From the NCBI GenBank assembly GCA_019310865.1, contig JAFDDL010000140.1:1-8432 (forward strand): a DNA stretch of 8,432 bases, in the 5' to 3' direction. Position 1 is the stretch's first letter, and every line of letters starts with the position of its first letter. Source of the DNA: Deltaproteobacteria bacterium. Its GTDB lineage: Bacteria > Desulfobacterota > Desulfobacteria > Desulfobacterales > JAFDDL01. Positions 7,386 to 8,432 of the stretch are shown piece after piece. The notes under the pieces were generated by a model. It searched no databases, was not told where the DNA came from, and was given only the letters and a program-made list of their open reading frames with translations. The translations under genes and the position numbers were made by a program.

Positions 7386-7856
7386 ATGAAGATCTGCAGC
7401 TTCTTGAAGCGCGAACATATTTTTCTGGATATCGCCTGCTCCGACAAGCTATCCGTCCTGAATTACGTCGCCGATGCCGGTAAGCAAGCCGGGGTGATTC
7501 AAAACCGGGAAACACTCCTATCCGGTATCATGGCGCGTGAGGCCATCATGAGCACCGGTGTGGGCGATGGGATCGCCCTTCCGCACACCACCTCAGGGGA
7601 AGTCTCGGAGGCATGTGTGCTGCTGATACGCCTGTCCAAGAGCATAGATTTCGATTCGTTGGACAATCTGCCCGTGGACATCGTACTGGCCCTTTTGATT
7701 CCGGAAAGCGACATGCATCTGCACCTGAGGATATTGGCGGGCGTGAGCCGGTTGTGTAAAAACCCGGAATTTTTAAAAACCATTCGAAAGGCGTTAGACC
7801 CGGGGCAGTTATGGCAGGACCTTGCGGCCCTTGAATCAAAGATGGATTTTCATTGA
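7386..7856 (+). CDS. PTS EIIA (PtsN-like) regulatory protein
   Basis: From the ATG at 7386 the product is 156 residues, the usual length for a single EIIA fructose/Ntr-type domain, and begins MKICSFLKREHIFLDI like PtsN proteins. The phosphorylated histidine is expected at His67 in GDGIALPHTTSGE. Downstream, SIDFDSLDNLPVDIVLALLIPE and HLHLRILAGVSRLCKN match the domain core. Such proteins receive phosphate from the PTS chain (EI, NPr) and usually act by binding targets, including potassium transport regulators in E. coli, rather than by moving sugar. The frame stays open far upstream, but that part overlaps the helicase and lacks domain similarity, so I reject a longer start. The ribosome site is weak. 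A PII-like gene follows after 17 bp, probably in the same operon. Confidence 0.88.
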   Translation: MKICSFLKREHIFLDIACSDKLSVLNYVADAGKQAGVIQNRETLLSGIMAREAIMSTGVGDGIALPHTTSGEVSEACVLLIRLSKSIDFDSLDNLPVDIVLALLIPESDMHLHLRILAGVSRLCKNPEFLKTIRKALDPGQLWQDLAALESKMDFH

Positions 7857-7873
7857 CGCATTAAGGGTGTACC

Positions 7874-8281
7874 GTGTATTTATTGACTGCGGTTATCAAT
7901 AATGAGGCGCTTTTAGACGATCTGCTCACCGGTTGGCTCGACATCGGCATTACCGGCGCCACCGTTGTGGAGTCAACGGATTTCGTTGAACTCATCAGTA
8001 CGCACGTGCCCATTTTTGCCGGCTTTCGGTCGCTGACCGGCGGCGGTATGCATCATAACAAAACCATTTTCACCGCCGTTGAAACACAGGAGATTCTGGA
8101 TGAGGCGGTGGCATTTATGGAATCGCTCTGCCGGAAAACCGACAAACCCCACCAAGGCATATATTTTGTCACCCCCATCGAACGGTTTAACCGTTTGGGC
8201 GCGCCGGTTCATCACGAAGCCCATCAGCGTCACATGGAAAAAAAGATGGGACGGCCCCTTGCTGAAAAACCGGAATCATAA
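7874..8281 (+). CDS. PII-like signalling protein, His-rich tail
   Basis: The 135-residue product starts with GTG after AAGG at 7863-7866. The first ~105 residues fit a small PII-like ferredoxin fold: MYLLTAVINNEALLDDLLTG, then IGITGATVVES, VPIFAGFRSL (45-54), NKTIFTAV (62-69) and KPHQGIYFVTPIERF. PII-superfamily proteins are trimeric sensors that bind nucleotides or other small ligands and control enzymes or transporters. The match comes from memory of pattern and context, not a search. The C-terminal extension contains HHEAHQRH (His113, 114, 117, 120), a spacing that would cluster imidazoles on one helix face and might bind metal. The gene follows the EIIA gene closely, and its stop overlaps the convergent antiporter-like gene by 6 bp, so transporter control is the likeliest role. 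Confidence 0.7.
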   Translation: MYLLTAVINNEALLDDLLTGWLDIGITGATVVESTDFVELISTHVPIFAGFRSLTGGGMHHNKTIFTAVETQEILDEAVAFMESLCRKTDKPHQGIYFVTPIERFNRLGAPVHHEAHQRHMEKKMGRPLAEKPES

Positions 8282-8432
8282 GCCGGATTCCCCCACACGT
8301 TTCAGGGCTGTTTTGAAAGTAATGGGACCCACGACCTGATTAATGGTGATCCCGGCCAGCACAACGGTGGTCAAATATACGCCAACCTCCGGCGCCTAGC
8401 GGTGGACCAATTGCGCCAGTCCGATGGCAACA
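8276..8432 (-). pseudogene. Antiporter C-terminus with in-frame amber, partial
   Basis: The minus strand enters at the window edge and reads VAIGLAQLVHR, TAG (8398-8396), then APEVGVYLTTVVLAGITINQ and VVGPITFKTALKRVGESGL before TGA (8278-8276). The part after the amber is a hydrophobic segment with the TINQxxGPxxFKxAL pattern that I associate with the last membrane helix of CPA-type cation:proton antiporters (Kef/NhaP-like). Forty codons lie from the amber to the final stop with no frame change, so the break is one base, for example CAG to TAG. It may be a nonsense mutation that removes the last helix, a sequencing error, or a suppressed stop. Most of the gene lies outside the window. It is convergent with the PII-like gene and shares TCATAA at the stops. 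Confidence 0.65.

Overview
This 8.4 kb window looks like chromosomal DNA from a Gram-negative, anaerobe-type bacterium, most likely in the Desulfobacterota (Desulfobacterales-like). That placement is inferred from remembered family resemblances: a SPOR protein next to gatCA, a very small ORF in front of an endonuclease-type mutL, and a PTS-IIA/PII-like gene pair. No database search was possible. Coding density is very high, there are no RNA genes or insertion sequences, and no gene-free stretch exceeds about 210 bp.

Layout. Positions 44-4568 hold one co-directional + strand run: an inner-membrane SPOR-domain protein, gatC, gatA, a 58-codon conserved-looking small protein (2581-2757), and mutL starting with GTG two bases after the small gene's stop. 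GatC and GatA are two subunits of the tRNA-dependent amidotransferase; gatB is not in the window. MutL has the nuclease motifs missing from E. coli MutL, so it should be the nicking type used with methyl-independent mismatch repair.

mutL meets, stop codon against stop codon, a large minus-strand gene (4569-7175) for a Pif1/RecD-like SF1B helicase with HRDC and C-terminal helix-turn-helix modules. Its last codons contain a 17-bp tandem repeat, so the same DNA unit is read in all three frames. A perfect 21-bp inverted repeat links the helicase 3' end (4644-4664) to the leader of the next gene (7344-7364). A 210-bp divergent intergenic region separates the helicase from a + strand pair: a PtsN-like PTS EIIA protein and a PII-like protein with a histidine-rich tail. 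At the right edge, overlapping the PII-like gene by 6 bp and convergent with it, is the C-terminal end of a cation:proton antiporter-like gene with an in-frame amber codon.

Functional reading. The left part is housekeeping (envelope, tRNA amidation, mismatch repair). The right part looks like a small signalling set in which EIIA and PII-like proteins could control the neighbouring antiporter. The most unusual DNA is the helicase 3' end: the out-of-frame minisatellite, its link to the 21-bp inverted repeat, and the prediction that inversion would fuse the helicase in frame to the EIIA gene.
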